This document shows, in pieces, positions 1 to 6,929 of a DNA stretch of 33,159 nt. The number at the start of each line of letters is the position of its first letter. Position 1 is the stretch's first letter. Both the position numbers and the translations under genes were made by a program. The stretch lies in contig JAICTV010000030.1 of NCBI GenBank assembly GCA_025936175.1, positions 1 to 33,159 on the forward strand, in the 5' to 3' direction. The DNA is from Phycisphaerae bacterium (GTDB lineage: Bacteria > Planctomycetota > Phycisphaerae > Tepidisphaerales > Tepidisphaeraceae). The notes below the pieces were generated by a model. The model searched no databases and had not been told where the DNA came from. It saw only the letters and a program-made list of their open reading frames with translations.

Positions 1-1941
1 CGCGCCGGGTGGCGGCGCGGGCGGGCCCTGCATCGCGCCCAAAGTTTTCGCCGCCGCCAGCCGCACCGATTCGTTCGGGTCTTTGAGTGCGACGGTCACG
101 GCTCCCATCGCGTCGCTCGCGTCGCTGCCGATCGCTTCCAGCGCACTCAGCGCCGAGACGCGCACGTTTGCGTCCGGATCGGCGACGGCGCTCGCGAGCG
201 CGCCGACCGCGTCGATGGCCAACCCCTGCAAGCGCGACAGGATGTACGCCGCACCGCTCCGAACTTGCGATTCGTCGTCTTTCAACGCGGCCACACACGC
301 CGGGACGATTGACACATTGGGATCGGCGTCGGCGATGCGCGCGAGCAATTTCATTGCCGCCAGCCGCACGGCGACGTTCTGATCCTTCACCGCCGTCATC
401 GCGGGCGAGAGCAGCTTGCCGGCGAGTTCGGTCGCCGCCGGCGGGACGAACGCGGGGGGATCGGATTGACCGGGCGCCTCCCCCATCGGCCCAGGCGCCA
501 TTCCCGGCGCTGTGGGGAAGCCCTGGTTCGGCGGCGAGATCGCGCGATCGAGCAGGTCGCACAATGCCATCAGCGACCGCTCGCGTGTCGCCGGCTGAGG
601 CGATTGCAGCGACTGCACGAGCGGCGGCACGGCGTCGTTGCCGATCGTCACCAGCAGCGACTGCGCGACCGCCGCAGTCCGCTGCCTCTGCATCGCATCG
701 ACCAGCGCCGGCACCGCGCGCGGGCCGAAGCGAAGGATCGCATCGCTCGCGGCGCGGGCGACGTCCGGATTCTGATCCAGCGCCGTGTCGATCAGCGCTT
801 CCAGCGCCTTGCGCGTCGCATCATCGGGCGCTGGAGCGACCGGTTGGCTTGCGACCGTCGCGACCTCCGCCGAAACGTGCGGCGTCCGCGCCGCCGGCGG
901 TTGTGCCTTGACCTGGCCTCGCGCCATCGAGATCGGCAACGTCGCGACCGTCACGACGACACAGGTTTTTGCCGACCACGACAACGATTCCTTCGGTGTT
1001 CCGCTGACGATCATGGTGAGCCTCCGTCGAAGGTGTTGGGTTCGTCCCATTCCGCTCGCGGCGGCGGGGATTGACGATGTGCGCGCGTTGCCGATCCACG
1101 CCATCGCGTCAACCAGCGCGTCCGCATACTGGCGCCGGTTCTCCGGGAGCGTCGCGACCACGATCGCGTCGCAGCATTGCTCTTCCGCCTCGTGCAGTCC
1201 GCGCCGCGCGACCCAGAGCAGCGGATGCCACCACAGCGACGCCGTCGCAAGCAGCTCGAACAGCCGCACCCGGTGATCGCCACGCTTCAGGTGCGCCAGC
1301 TCGTGCGCGATGACCGACTCGCGCTGCTGACGATCGAGCGACTCCATCAGCGGCGCCGGCAGCACTAATTGCACGCGACGGCCGAAGGACAAGAGCATCG
1401 GCGAGATGCCCGCGGCGTTGCTGATGAACGTTTGAGGGATTCGACGCAGGCCGAATCGATTCGCGATGCGGGCGACGTCTTCGGCCCACGGATTGTCGAT
1501 CGACCTTGTCCGAAGGAGGAGCCGCTCGAACCGCCATGTTCGCCACATTGCCGTTGCGATCCATGCGGCCGCGATGGACGCCCACGACGAGACGACGATC
1601 GATTGCCAGGACCAGCGACGCTGATTTTTCATGGGGGCGCGTGCTGGCAAAACGGTCGGAGATGCTTTCGGTGCGACGCGTGGCGGAGCGGTCATCCGCG
1701 GGACTGCGACTGCAACCGGCGCCGCCGCCGGCGCCGCTGGCGTTGCCTCTGGAACAGCGGGTTTCTCCGTGACCACCTCGACCCGCCAGAGCGGCGGCGT
1801 GAGCAGCTTGACGATCACGAGCAGCCACAGCACGTGTGCCAGCGCCGGCCGGCGGTTGAGCCGCGCGATCGCAAAGGCGAAGGCGGCGATGCCGGCCGCG
1901 ATGAACGTGTTGGAGCCGACGGCCCAGACGATCGTCTGCAT
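1..1941 (-). CDS. BlaR1-like M56 zinc peptidase with C-terminal HEAT repeats (partial)
   Basis: This is a membrane-embedded M56-type metallopeptidase, the family of BlaR1/MecR1 sensors that cleave a partner BlaI repressor. The start at 1941 has a clear AAAGGAG ribosome site just upstream. The N-terminus has hydrophobic segments, and the zinc motif HELAH is at residues 213-217, followed by an E-rich stretch with CCD that fits the family's third ligand region. From about residue 345 to the window edge (residue 647) the protein is built of repeated helical units of about 30-40 residues rich in Ala, Asp and Val (for example DPDANVRVSALSALEAIG), typical of HEAT/PBS-lyase repeats. It lies 66 bp downstream of the BlaI-like repressor gene, so the two likely form an operon. 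No penicillin-binding sensor domain is visible, so beta-lactam sensing should not be assumed. The 3' end lies outside the window. Confidence 0.85.
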   Translation of the reverse strand, partial: MQTIVWAVGSNTFIAAGIAAFAFAIARLNRRPALAHVLWLLVIVKLLTPPLWRVEVVTEKPAVPEATPAAPAAAPVAVAVPRMTAPPRVAPKASPTVLPARAPMKNQRRWSWQSIVVSSWASIAAAWIATAMWRTWRFERLLLRTRSIDNPWAEDVARIANRFGLRRIPQTFISNAAGISPMLLSFGRRVQLVLPAPLMESLDRQQRESVIAHELAHLKRGDHRVRLFELLATASLWWHPLLWVARRGLHEAEEQCCDAIVVATLPENRRQYADALVDAMAWIGNARTSSIPAAASGMGRTQHLRRRLTMIVSGTPKESLSWSAKTCVVVTVATLPISMARGQVKAQPPAARTPHVSAEVATVASQPVAPAPDDATRKALEALIDTALDQNPDVARAASDAILRFGPRAVPALVDAMQRQRTAAVAQSLLVTIGNDAVPPLVQSLQSPQPATRERSLMALCDLLDRAISPPNQGFPTAPGMAPGPMGEAPGQSDPPAFVPPAATELAGKLLSPAMTAVKDQNVAVRLAAMKLLARIADADPNVSIVPACVAALKDDESQVRSGAAYILSRLQGLAIDAVGALASAVADPDANVRVSALSALEAIGSDASDAMGAVTVALKDPNESVRLAAAKTLGAMQGPPAPPPGA

Positions 1942-2007
1942 GACGCAAAGCTCCTTTCGCGCAAGGGCGCTCGCTCGCCTGCTCGCGCGCTCATCCGCGC
2001 GCGACGG

Positions 2008-2409
2008 TCAAGAACGTTTCCGCTTTCGCGATACCTTGTCAATCAACTCGCGCAGCTCGTCGAACTCCTTCGCCGTCAGCTTGCTGCTTTCGACCAGGCT
2101 GGTCAGCAACGGCGTCATCGATCCGCCGCACAGTTTCTCGGCCATCGCGCGCAATCGCCGGCCGATCAACTCTTCGCGCCCGACGATGGCGGTGAAGCGA
2201 TGAGCCATCTGCGAGTTGTCGCGGCGGAGAAAGTCCTTCGCCTCGAGGCGCTCGATCAGCTTCTGCACCGTGGTGTAATGCGCGACGCCGCCTCCCGGAT
2301 AGAGCTCGTCCGCGATCGCGCGGATGGTGACGTCGGGGGTGGACCAGACGCGCTCCATCACCGCGAGCTCGGCCTCGGTCACATCGGGGATGTCCTTCTC
2401 AGACGGCAT
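2008..2409 (-). CDS. BlaI/MecI-family winged-helix repressor
   Basis: This is a 133-residue transcriptional repressor of the BlaI/MecI (Penicillinase_R) family. The sequence TEAELAVMERVW near the N-terminus, the winged-helix core (TIRAIADELYP, then HYTTVQKLIERLEAKDFL) and the C-terminal dimerisation helices all match the family, and the length is normal. In the family, such repressors dimerise on palindromic operators and are cleaved by the neighbouring M56 peptidase. The frame is open to an ATG at 2424, but the ATG at 2409 is preferred: a promoter (-35 TTGACA at 2449-2444, -10 TATGCT at 2425-2420) would put transcription start near 2413, so the 2424 codon would overlap the -10. Neither start has a Shine-Dalgarno site. 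It is probably autoregulated through the palindrome at 2424-2440. Confidence 0.88.
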   Translation of the reverse strand: MPSEKDIPDVTEAELAVMERVWSTPDVTIRAIADELYPGGGVAHYTTVQKLIERLEAKDFLRRDNSQMAHRFTAIVGREELIGRRLRAMAEKLCGGSMTPLLTSLVESSKLTAKEFDELRELIDKVSRKRKRS

Positions 2410-2449
2410 GTCTGAGGTGAGCATAAGACGCGGTGTCTTAGGTTGTCAA
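2409..2449 (-). promoter_or_regulatory. blaI-like promoter with palindromic operator in the spacer
   Basis: On the minus strand, TTGACA (2449-2444) and TATGCT (2425-2420) are separated by 18 nt. The spacer holds an inverted repeat, TAAGAC-5 nt-GTCTTA (2440-2424), which touches the -10. This is where an autorepressor would block RNA polymerase. The pairing with the BlaI-like gene is inference; the elements themselves are visible. Confidence 0.6.
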
Positions 2450-2460
2450 GATATTTCTTC

Positions 2461-2628
2461 CGTGGGTCGGACAGGCTCTGTCTCAACCCCGTGATTCGCT
2501 CGATTGTGCAGGGGCGACGCCTGCGTCGCCGTCTTTGGATTTGGCAGGACATGCGCGACCCGCAAATGCGGGCGAGGCAGGCCTCGCCCCTACACGGGAC
2601 CGTTGAGACAGAGCCTGTCCGACTCACG
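2461..2628. repeat. MITE-like element with 27-bp terminal inverted repeats
   Basis: The arms 2461-2487 and 2602-2628 are inverted repeats matching at 26 of 27 positions, with the inner 22 bp perfect. They enclose about 114 bp with no credible gene. Inside lies a second GC-rich palindrome: arms around 2505-2530 and 2570-2594 share the core GGGGCGACGCCTGCGTCGCC or a close variant with the repeat at 10836-10896. Length, terminal repeats and intergenic location suggest a non-autonomous mobile element or composite REP element. No convincing target-site duplication was seen. Confidence 0.6.
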
Positions 2629-2661
2629 CAAAGACCAGCGAACGGACGGGAGAACGGCCGG

Positions 2662-3447
2662 CTAATGCAATTCCTGCCCCCCCGCCCCTTCGATCGTCCC
2701 CTCCTCGATCTTCAACTCCTCCCGCCGCTGGATGCGATCGACCAGGCCGTCGCGGATCCAGAGGATGCGGTCCGACACCGCGAGCATCTTATGGTCGTGC
2801 GTCGCACTGATGATCGTGACGCCCTTCTCCTTGTTCAAGCTTCTCAGCAGCTCGATGATCAGCTTGCCCGTCTGTAGATCGAGGTTCCCCGTCGGCTCAT
2901 CCGCCAGGATGATCGTGGGGTCGTTCGCGAACGCCCGCGCGATCGCGACGCGCTGCTGCTGCCCGCCGGACATTTCCGCCGGCTTGTTCATCAGTCGATG
3001 CCCCAGCTCGACGCGCTTGAGGATTTCAGCAGCCTTGTCCTGCGCCTCGTCGGTCTTCAGCCCGGCGAAGACCATCGGCAGCATCACGTTCTCCAGCGCG
3101 GTCATCACCGGGATCAGGTTGAAGGTCTGAAAGATGTACCCGATCTTGCGGCAGCGCATCCACGCCAGCTCGTACGCATCGAGCTGCGCGATGTCGACTT
3201 CGTCGATGTAGACCTTGCCGGTCGAAGGCTTGTCGAGTCCGCCGATCATGTTGAAGAGCGTGCTCTTGCCCGAACCGCTGGGTCCCATGATCGAGATGTA
3301 CTCGCCGCGATTGATCGAGATGGTGACGCCCTTGAGCGCCTGCACGAGCGTGTCGCCCATGCGGTATTCGCGCGTCACGTCGATGGTTCGGACCGTGTAC
3401 TCCGAGAGCGTGGTGACGGGCGGCGGGGATGATCCGGCGGTTGTCAT
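2662..3447 (-). CDS. ABC transporter ATPase, MacB/LolD type
   Basis: This is the ATP-binding subunit of a MacB/LolD/FtsE-like transporter. It has 261 residues with Walker A GPSGSGKS (55-62), Q-loop Q107, signature SGGQ (160-163), Walker B IILADEP (179-185) and H-loop His217. The phrase ADEPTGNLD is characteristic of this subfamily, which powers mechanotransmission or lipoprotein/peptide export instead of classical import. It lies directly downstream of a small FtsX-fold permease gene, separated by 63 bp that hold a palindromic repeat (3450-3511). The two probably make one transporter at the inner membrane. The substrate cannot be read from the sequence. Confidence 0.93.
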   Translation of the reverse strand: MTTAGSSPPPVTTLSEYTVRTIDVTREYRMGDTLVQALKGVTISINRGEYISIMGPSGSGKSTLFNMIGGLDKPSTGKVYIDEVDIAQLDAYELAWMRCRKIGYIFQTFNLIPVMTALENVMLPMVFAGLKTDEAQDKAAEILKRVELGHRLMNKPAEMSGGQQQRVAIARAFANDPTIILADEPTGNLDLQTGKLIIELLRSLNKEKGVTIISATHDHKMLAVSDRILWIRDGLVDRIQRREELKIEEGTIEGAGGQELH

Positions 3448-3449
3448 TC

Positions 3450-3511
3450 ACATACCCGCCGCTTGCGGCGAGGCCTTTGAAATCTCCCGCCCGAAGCGGC
3501 GGGCTAAATGT
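3450..3511. repeat. GC-rich palindromic (REP-like) element
   Basis: The outer arms ACATA-CCCGCCGC (3450-3462) and GCGGCGGG-CTAAATGT (3496-3511) are complementary with small differences, and they enclose a second GCCGCTTGCGGC palindrome. The right arm includes the stop codon of the permease gene. The core matches the perfect palindrome at 24111-24140, so this looks like one dispersed family. It could form an RNA hairpin between the two ABC genes. Confidence 0.55.
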
Positions 3512-4221
3512 TACGTCTCCACCCGCATCGCTTCGATCGGATGCATCCGCGCCGCCTGCCACGCCGGGTAAACCGCGCCGGCGACGGTCAGGCTCACGCC
3601 GACGATCAGGCAGACGAGCACCGACGTCGCAAGGCGCGCGACCGGGACGTCCACCCAGGCGTACCTGCCGTACGAGATCGTGGTCGACAGAAGCGAGAGC
3701 ACGAGGCCGATCGTCACGCCGATCACCGTGCCCACCACGCCCTGGAACAGGCTCTCGATCAGGAACAGCTTGACGATGAACCCGTCCAGCGCCCCCAGGC
3801 ACTTCATCGTCCCGATCTCGCGGAAGCGCTCGGTGACGCTCATCAGCATCGAGTTGAGGATGCCGACGAACGCCACGAGCAACGCGAGACCGATGAGCCA
3901 GCGCTGCTGCGTTTTGGCGTCGGCGATTTCTTCCAGGCCCGTGGGCACGCCTCTGGCTTTCATGATTGATTCGAGCTGCTGGCGGCGAAGCGACTGATCG
4001 GCCGGCCCGCTGCGGATCCACGACCGCATTGATTCGGTCACCGCGTCGCCGGCGAGGATCGCCATCAGGAACGCCAGCGCGAGGACGATGCCGCTGGTGA
4101 CCAGGAGGCTTCGGCTGAGGCGCTGGCGAATGCTCTTGTAGGCAATTTCGACGGCCTTGCTGAGCGGCAGCTTGATCTGCCGGCGGACGGGGGCGGGTTG
4201 TGCGGGCGCGTCGCTGCTCAT
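3511..4221 (-). CDS. Small FtsX-fold ABC permease (MacB/LolC-like)
   Basis: This is an inner-membrane permease of the FtsX/MacB type, 236 residues from the ATG at 4221. There are four predicted membrane segments, at about residues 39-58, 109-131, 153-177 and 195-220. The FtsX-domain core is clear: LLVAFVGILNSMLMSVTERF, then REIGTMKCLGA, and the C-terminal YPAWQAARMHPIEAMR. The segment between the first two helices is only about 50 residues, so the large periplasmic MacB/LolC domain is essentially missing. The frame stays open back to 4290, but those extra residues look non-coding, and 4221 begins MSSDAPAQ. It precedes the ATPase gene and forms an apparent transporter pair with it. Any extracytoplasmic partner would have to be encoded elsewhere. 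Confidence 0.85.
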   Translation of the reverse strand: MSSDAPAQPAPVRRQIKLPLSKAVEIAYKSIRQRLSRSLLVTSGIVLALAFLMAILAGDAVTESMRSWIRSGPADQSLRRQQLESIMKARGVPTGLEEIADAKTQQRWLIGLALLVAFVGILNSMLMSVTERFREIGTMKCLGALDGFIVKLFLIESLFQGVVGTVIGVTIGLVLSLLSTTISYGRYAWVDVPVARLATSVLVCLIVGVSLTVAGAVYPAWQAARMHPIEAMRVET

Positions 4222-4315
4222 GTCATGTTCGTCAATGCGAGCGAGAATGTTACCGCCGCGCGTTCCTCGCCGCCCGCCGCGCGTTTGCAATCTTCGGCCG
4301 GTTCGTTGGTGATCC

Positions 4316-5209
4316 TCAGCCGCGCTGGGATGTGATCATCGCCTGCAGGGATTTCCAGCCGTCGAGTTGCCGCTGCGTCATCGTCGCGGGTTTGCCGCAG
4401 CGAAGGTGATGCTCGACCGCCCGCAGTTTTCTTCGGACGTCGCGCTTCAGGTTCACCTTCGCGTTCACGACCAAGCCGGTGACGATCTGCCGATCGTGCC
4501 GGCGGGCAATGCGCAGCTTGCGGTCGGTGTGCAGGACGTAGCGGCCTTCCTCGTGAAGGATCTGCTTGACGAAGGAGATGACGGAGGTGGCGCGCCCGGT
4601 CTTGTTGTCGCGACGCGCGGGGCCGGAGAACGTGATGTCGTCGGCGTAGCGCGAGTAGGCGAGACCGAGCGACTGCGCGAGCCCTGCGAGCCGGGCGTCG
4701 AGATGGAAATTGACAAGATTGCTCAGCCGCGGGCTGGTCGGCGCGCCCTGCGGGAGGGAACCGTCGTGGGTGCACAGGTTCGTGAGGAGTGCGGCGGCCT
4801 GGGAGTTCCAGCCGACCGAACGAAAATATTTCTCGACCCGCGTCGCCGCCGTGTTGCTGAAGAAGTCCCTGAGATCAAGGCGAATGACGACGTCCTGGCC
4901 GACGTGCGGCAGCGCATTGCTGACGATCGAGAAACCCTTCTCAAAGCCGGTTGCGGATGGATGCGCCTTGAGGCGCGCCAGGAGCTTGCGGAGGATCAGC
5001 CGCTGCATCGCCTTGAGCGGCGCGTCCGGCGCGGCGATCGTGCGCGTTCCGCCCGACCGCTTGGGGATCGCGAAGGTGTGATATGCGATCGGCGTGTCGC
5101 GGAGCTGTTGCTCGGAGAGGCCAAGCCGGCGCGCGAGTTCGTCGATGGCGAGAATGCCCGCGGGTGCCACCCGCGCGCCGCCGAAGAGCTTTTTCAGGAA
5201 GCCCAGCAT
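4316..5209 (-). CDS. Retron-type reverse transcriptase
   Basis: This is an RNA-directed DNA polymerase of 297 residues, normal for retron RTs. The fingers segment has FAIPKRSGGTRTIAAP (46-61), and the palm has LDLRDFF (111-117, catalytic Asp112), LPQGAPTSP (152-160) and SRYADDITFSG (186-196, catalytic Asp190/Asp191). Two features separate retron RTs from group II intron and DGR enzymes: the NAxxH motif in region X (NALPH, 98-102) and VTG in region Y (243-245, within QIVTGLVVN). Both are present. The ATG at 5209 is chosen because upstream codons would run through the structured RNA and hairpin. There is no Shine-Dalgarno site. A candidate msr-msd RNA lies directly upstream on the same strand. 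No known retron effector (toxin, protease, TM or HNH protein) is adjacent: a small ABC permease gene lies downstream and a DUF2141 gene lies divergently upstream. Confidence 0.93.
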   Translation of the reverse strand: MLGFLKKLFGGARVAPAGILAIDELARRLGLSEQQLRDTPIAYHTFAIPKRSGGTRTIAAPDAPLKAMQRLILRKLLARLKAHPSATGFEKGFSIVSNALPHVGQDVVIRLDLRDFFSNTAATRVEKYFRSVGWNSQAAALLTNLCTHDGSLPQGAPTSPRLSNLVNFHLDARLAGLAQSLGLAYSRYADDITFSGPARRDNKTGRATSVISFVKQILHEEGRYVLHTDRKLRIARRHDRQIVTGLVVNAKVNLKRDVRRKLRAVEHHLRCGKPATMTQRQLDGWKSLQAMITSQRG

Positions 5210-5219
5210 GAGATGAAAA

Positions 5220-5254
5220 GCGCGGGTGCGGAGTTGATGCTCGCGCACCCGCGC
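5220..5254 (-). terminator. Strong hairpin plus T-run ahead of the RT gene (possible attenuator)
   Basis: Arms 5254-5244 and 5230-5220 form a perfect 11-bp GC-rich stem with a 13-nt loop, followed on the minus strand by CTTTT just before the RT start codon. It resembles an intrinsic terminator placed between the candidate retron RNA and its RT, which would give more RNA than RT. It could instead be a further part of the msd. Confidence 0.5.
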
Positions 5255-5258
5255 GGCG

Positions 5259-5366
5259 CTGTCTTGCTCAGTCGTGCGACGACTGGCTCTGACTTTAAAG
5301 GAGAAGCGAAATCTCCCGGCCGACGAAACATCGGCCTGGCCCTGCAATTGGGCCCGCCAAGACAGT
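5259..5366 (-). ncRNA. Candidate retron msr-msd RNA
   Basis: Reading the minus strand 5' to 3', the elements are: an a1 arm CTGTCTTG (5365-5358), then GGC as a possible branching-G context; stem-loop 1 (5354-5338, 5 bp, loop AATTGCA); stem-loop 2 (5336-5318, 8 bp, TTT loop, GGCCGATGTTTCGTCGGCC); stem-loop 3 (5316-5300, 5 bp, loop TTTCGCT); a TTTAAAG linker; stem-loop 4 (5285-5269, 7 bp, loop CGC); and an a2 arm CAAGACAG (5266-5259), the exact complement of a1. This order (a1, short U-rich-loop hairpins, msd, a2, then RT) is the retron layout, and stem-loop 2 resembles the GTTTC-loop hairpin of the Ec86 msr. Only about 33 nt lie between stem-loop 3 and a2, so the implied msDNA would be unusually short. 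The exact boundaries are uncertain. Confidence 0.65.
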
Positions 5367-5401
5367 GGCATGATCCTAACATCGCCGTCGAGCAATGGAA
5401 A
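5366..5401 (-). promoter_or_regulatory. Candidate promoter of the retron RNA
   Basis: TTTCCA (5401-5396) and TAGGAT (5378-5373) are separated by 17 nt. A start 7 nt after the -10 falls on A5366, one base before the a1 arm. This independently supports the 5' end of the candidate ncRNA. Confidence 0.5.
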
Positions 5402-5422
5402 TTTATTGACGGCGAGTCTGGT

Positions 5423-5428
5423 TATCCT
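5423..5428 (+). promoter_or_regulatory. TATCCT -10 element 6 nt before the start codon
   Basis: TATCCT ends exactly 6 nt before the ATG at 5435, which would place transcription start on the start codon (a leaderless mRNA). No well-spaced -35 is obvious. TTGACG at 5406 is too close. Confidence 0.4.
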
Positions 5429-5434
5429 GGCGCG

Positions 5435-5884
5435 ATGATGATGACGATGAAGCGATGCGCGATCGTAGCGATCTTCGTGATCCTCAGCGGCGCGACCGCC
5501 GCCCCGTCGGATCAGTCCAAAGCGCTGCTGACGATCACGGTTCAAGACCTTCGCAATCACAAGGGCCAGCTCATCTTTGGCGTTTTCAAATCGGCCGAGG
5601 GATTTCCGACGGATTCGAAAAAGTCAGTGAACTGGCAGATTAAGAAGATCGACGCCGACAGCGTCACGTTCACGTGCGAGCTTTCGCCCGGCCGGTACGG
5701 GGCATCCGTGCTGCACGATGAGAACAGCAACGGCAAGATGGACAAGAGTTTCGGCGTGCCGCGGGAAGGCTACGGAGTGACGAACAACCCGAAGCCCGCG
5801 CTTCGCGCGGCGACGTTTCAGGAGTCGGTCTTCGAGTTGCCGGCAGAGGGGAAGACGATGACGATCAGCGTGCAGTACTTCTGA
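5435..5884 (+). CDS. Secreted DUF2141-like protein
   Basis: This 149-residue protein has a signal peptide (MKRCAIVAIFVILSGATAA) after a short Met-rich start. The mature part has the pattern of DUF2141 proteins: LLTITVQDLRNHKGQLIFGVF near the start, then GRYGASVLHDENSNGKMD followed by a FGVPREGYG segment. These small beta-sandwich proteins have no established biochemical role. It is transcribed divergently from the retron-like cassette and shares its intergenic region, but there is no further sign that they work together. No ribosome site is visible; the TATCCT at 5423 suggests leaderless transcription. The 3' end abuts the convergent methyltransferase gene with only 3 bp between. Confidence 0.85.
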   Translation: MMMTMKRCAIVAIFVILSGATAAPSDQSKALLTITVQDLRNHKGQLIFGVFKSAEGFPTDSKKSVNWQIKKIDADSVTFTCELSPGRYGASVLHDENSNGKMDKSFGVPREGYGVTNNPKPALRAATFQESVFELPAEGKTMTISVQYF

Positions 5885-5887
5885 TCC

Positions 5888-6919
5888 TCACTTGTACGCG
5901 ATCGCCGCGCTCGACGGGCCGGCGAGGTGGATCACGTCGAAGCGGTAGAAGCCGACCTCGCCGCACCACTTGCGGAAATCCGCGCCGGAATAATCGAACG
6001 CGTCGCCGAACTCGATCAGCATGTTCAGCGACATCAGCAGGCCCTGCACGTTCTCGCGGCGGTCGTCGTCGATCAGCGCTTCGATCGCGACGAGCGCGCC
6101 GCCCGGCGGGAGCGCATCGTAGGCGGCGCGGATCAGGTGCATCTTCTTCTCCATGTTCCAGTCGTGCAGGATCATCCCCATCGTGATCAGGTCGGCCTTG
6201 GGGAGCGGGTCTTTGAAGAAGTCGCCGGAGGCGGTGGCGACGCGATCGCTCAATCCCGCGGCGGCGATGGATTTTTTCGCGATGGGTTCGACGGGCGGAA
6301 GATCGTATGACGTGCAGCGGAGGTGCGGGTGACGCTTGGCCGCTTCGATGCACAGTAGACCGGTCGCCCCGCCGACGTCGCAGAGCGTTTTGAACGGCTT
6401 GAAGTCGAACTTTTCGGCGAAGGCTTCGAAGTTGAGGCGCGACAGGCCGGTCATCGCGCCCATGAACTGTTCGAGGCGATCCGGATCGCTGTAGAGCTCC
6501 TCGAACATGGCGGTGCCGGTGTGCTTGATTTCGTTCTGCGGTTTGCCGGTCTTGAGCGCTTCGGGGAGATCGTTCCAGAACTTGTAGAGCCGCGCGTTGA
6601 GCATCTCCATGATGCCGCCGACGTAACGCCGGCTGTTGCGATCGAGGAATTGCGCGCCCGCCGGCGTGTTGAAGTAGCGCGCTTCGGGCCCGAGGCCTGC
6701 ACGGTCGAGAAACTTCATCGCGACCAATGCGTCGAGGAAATCACTGATCCCGCGCGGGTGAAGTTGCAGCTCGCGGCCGATCTCCGCGCCTGTGAGCCGC
6801 TTGCTCCCCAGCGTCGTGAAAAGGCCGAATCCGACGGCGGTCAGCAGCACCTTCGAATTCCAAAAACCGAAGGCCGCCTGAAGGATCGGAGACGGATCAT
6901 GCGCGGTGGTGGTGCTCAT
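5888..6919 (-). CDS. SAM-dependent O-methyltransferase, ASMT/hydroxyneurosporene type
   Basis: This is a 343-residue class I methyltransferase of the two-domain small-molecule O-methyltransferase type. The N-terminal winged-helix dimerisation region spans about residues 10-95 (LLTAVGFGLFTTL, then LHPRGISDFLDALVAM). The SAM-binding motif DVGGATG is at 181-187, the acidic ribose-binding region YDLP is near 205, and the catalytic-base region ILHDWNMEKK has His252. The family methylates hydroxyls on aromatic or polyketide substrates; the substrate here is unknown. The start at 6919 (MSTTTAHDPS) is preferred over 6946 because TAATCT lies 5 nt upstream, in keeping with other promoters in this window. 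It follows the aminotransferase gene on the same strand, but a large inverted repeat separates them. Confidence 0.88.
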   Translation of the reverse strand: MSTTTAHDPSPILQAAFGFWNSKVLLTAVGFGLFTTLGSKRLTGAEIGRELQLHPRGISDFLDALVAMKFLDRAGLGPEARYFNTPAGAQFLDRNSRRYVGGIMEMLNARLYKFWNDLPEALKTGKPQNEIKHTGTAMFEELYSDPDRLEQFMGAMTGLSRLNFEAFAEKFDFKPFKTLCDVGGATGLLCIEAAKRHPHLRCTSYDLPPVEPIAKKSIAAAGLSDRVATASGDFFKDPLPKADLITMGMILHDWNMEKKMHLIRAAYDALPPGGALVAIEALIDDDRRENVQGLLMSLNMLIEFGDAFDYSGADFRKWCGEVGFYRFDVIHLAGPSSAAIAYK

Positions 6920-6929
6920 GACGCAGATT

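Noticed and set aside
5210-5560. N-terminal extension of the RT frame
   Set aside because: The extra 117 codons run through the candidate ncRNA, the hairpin and the divergent gene. Their product is basic and repetitive, and normal retron RT length is reached from 5209.
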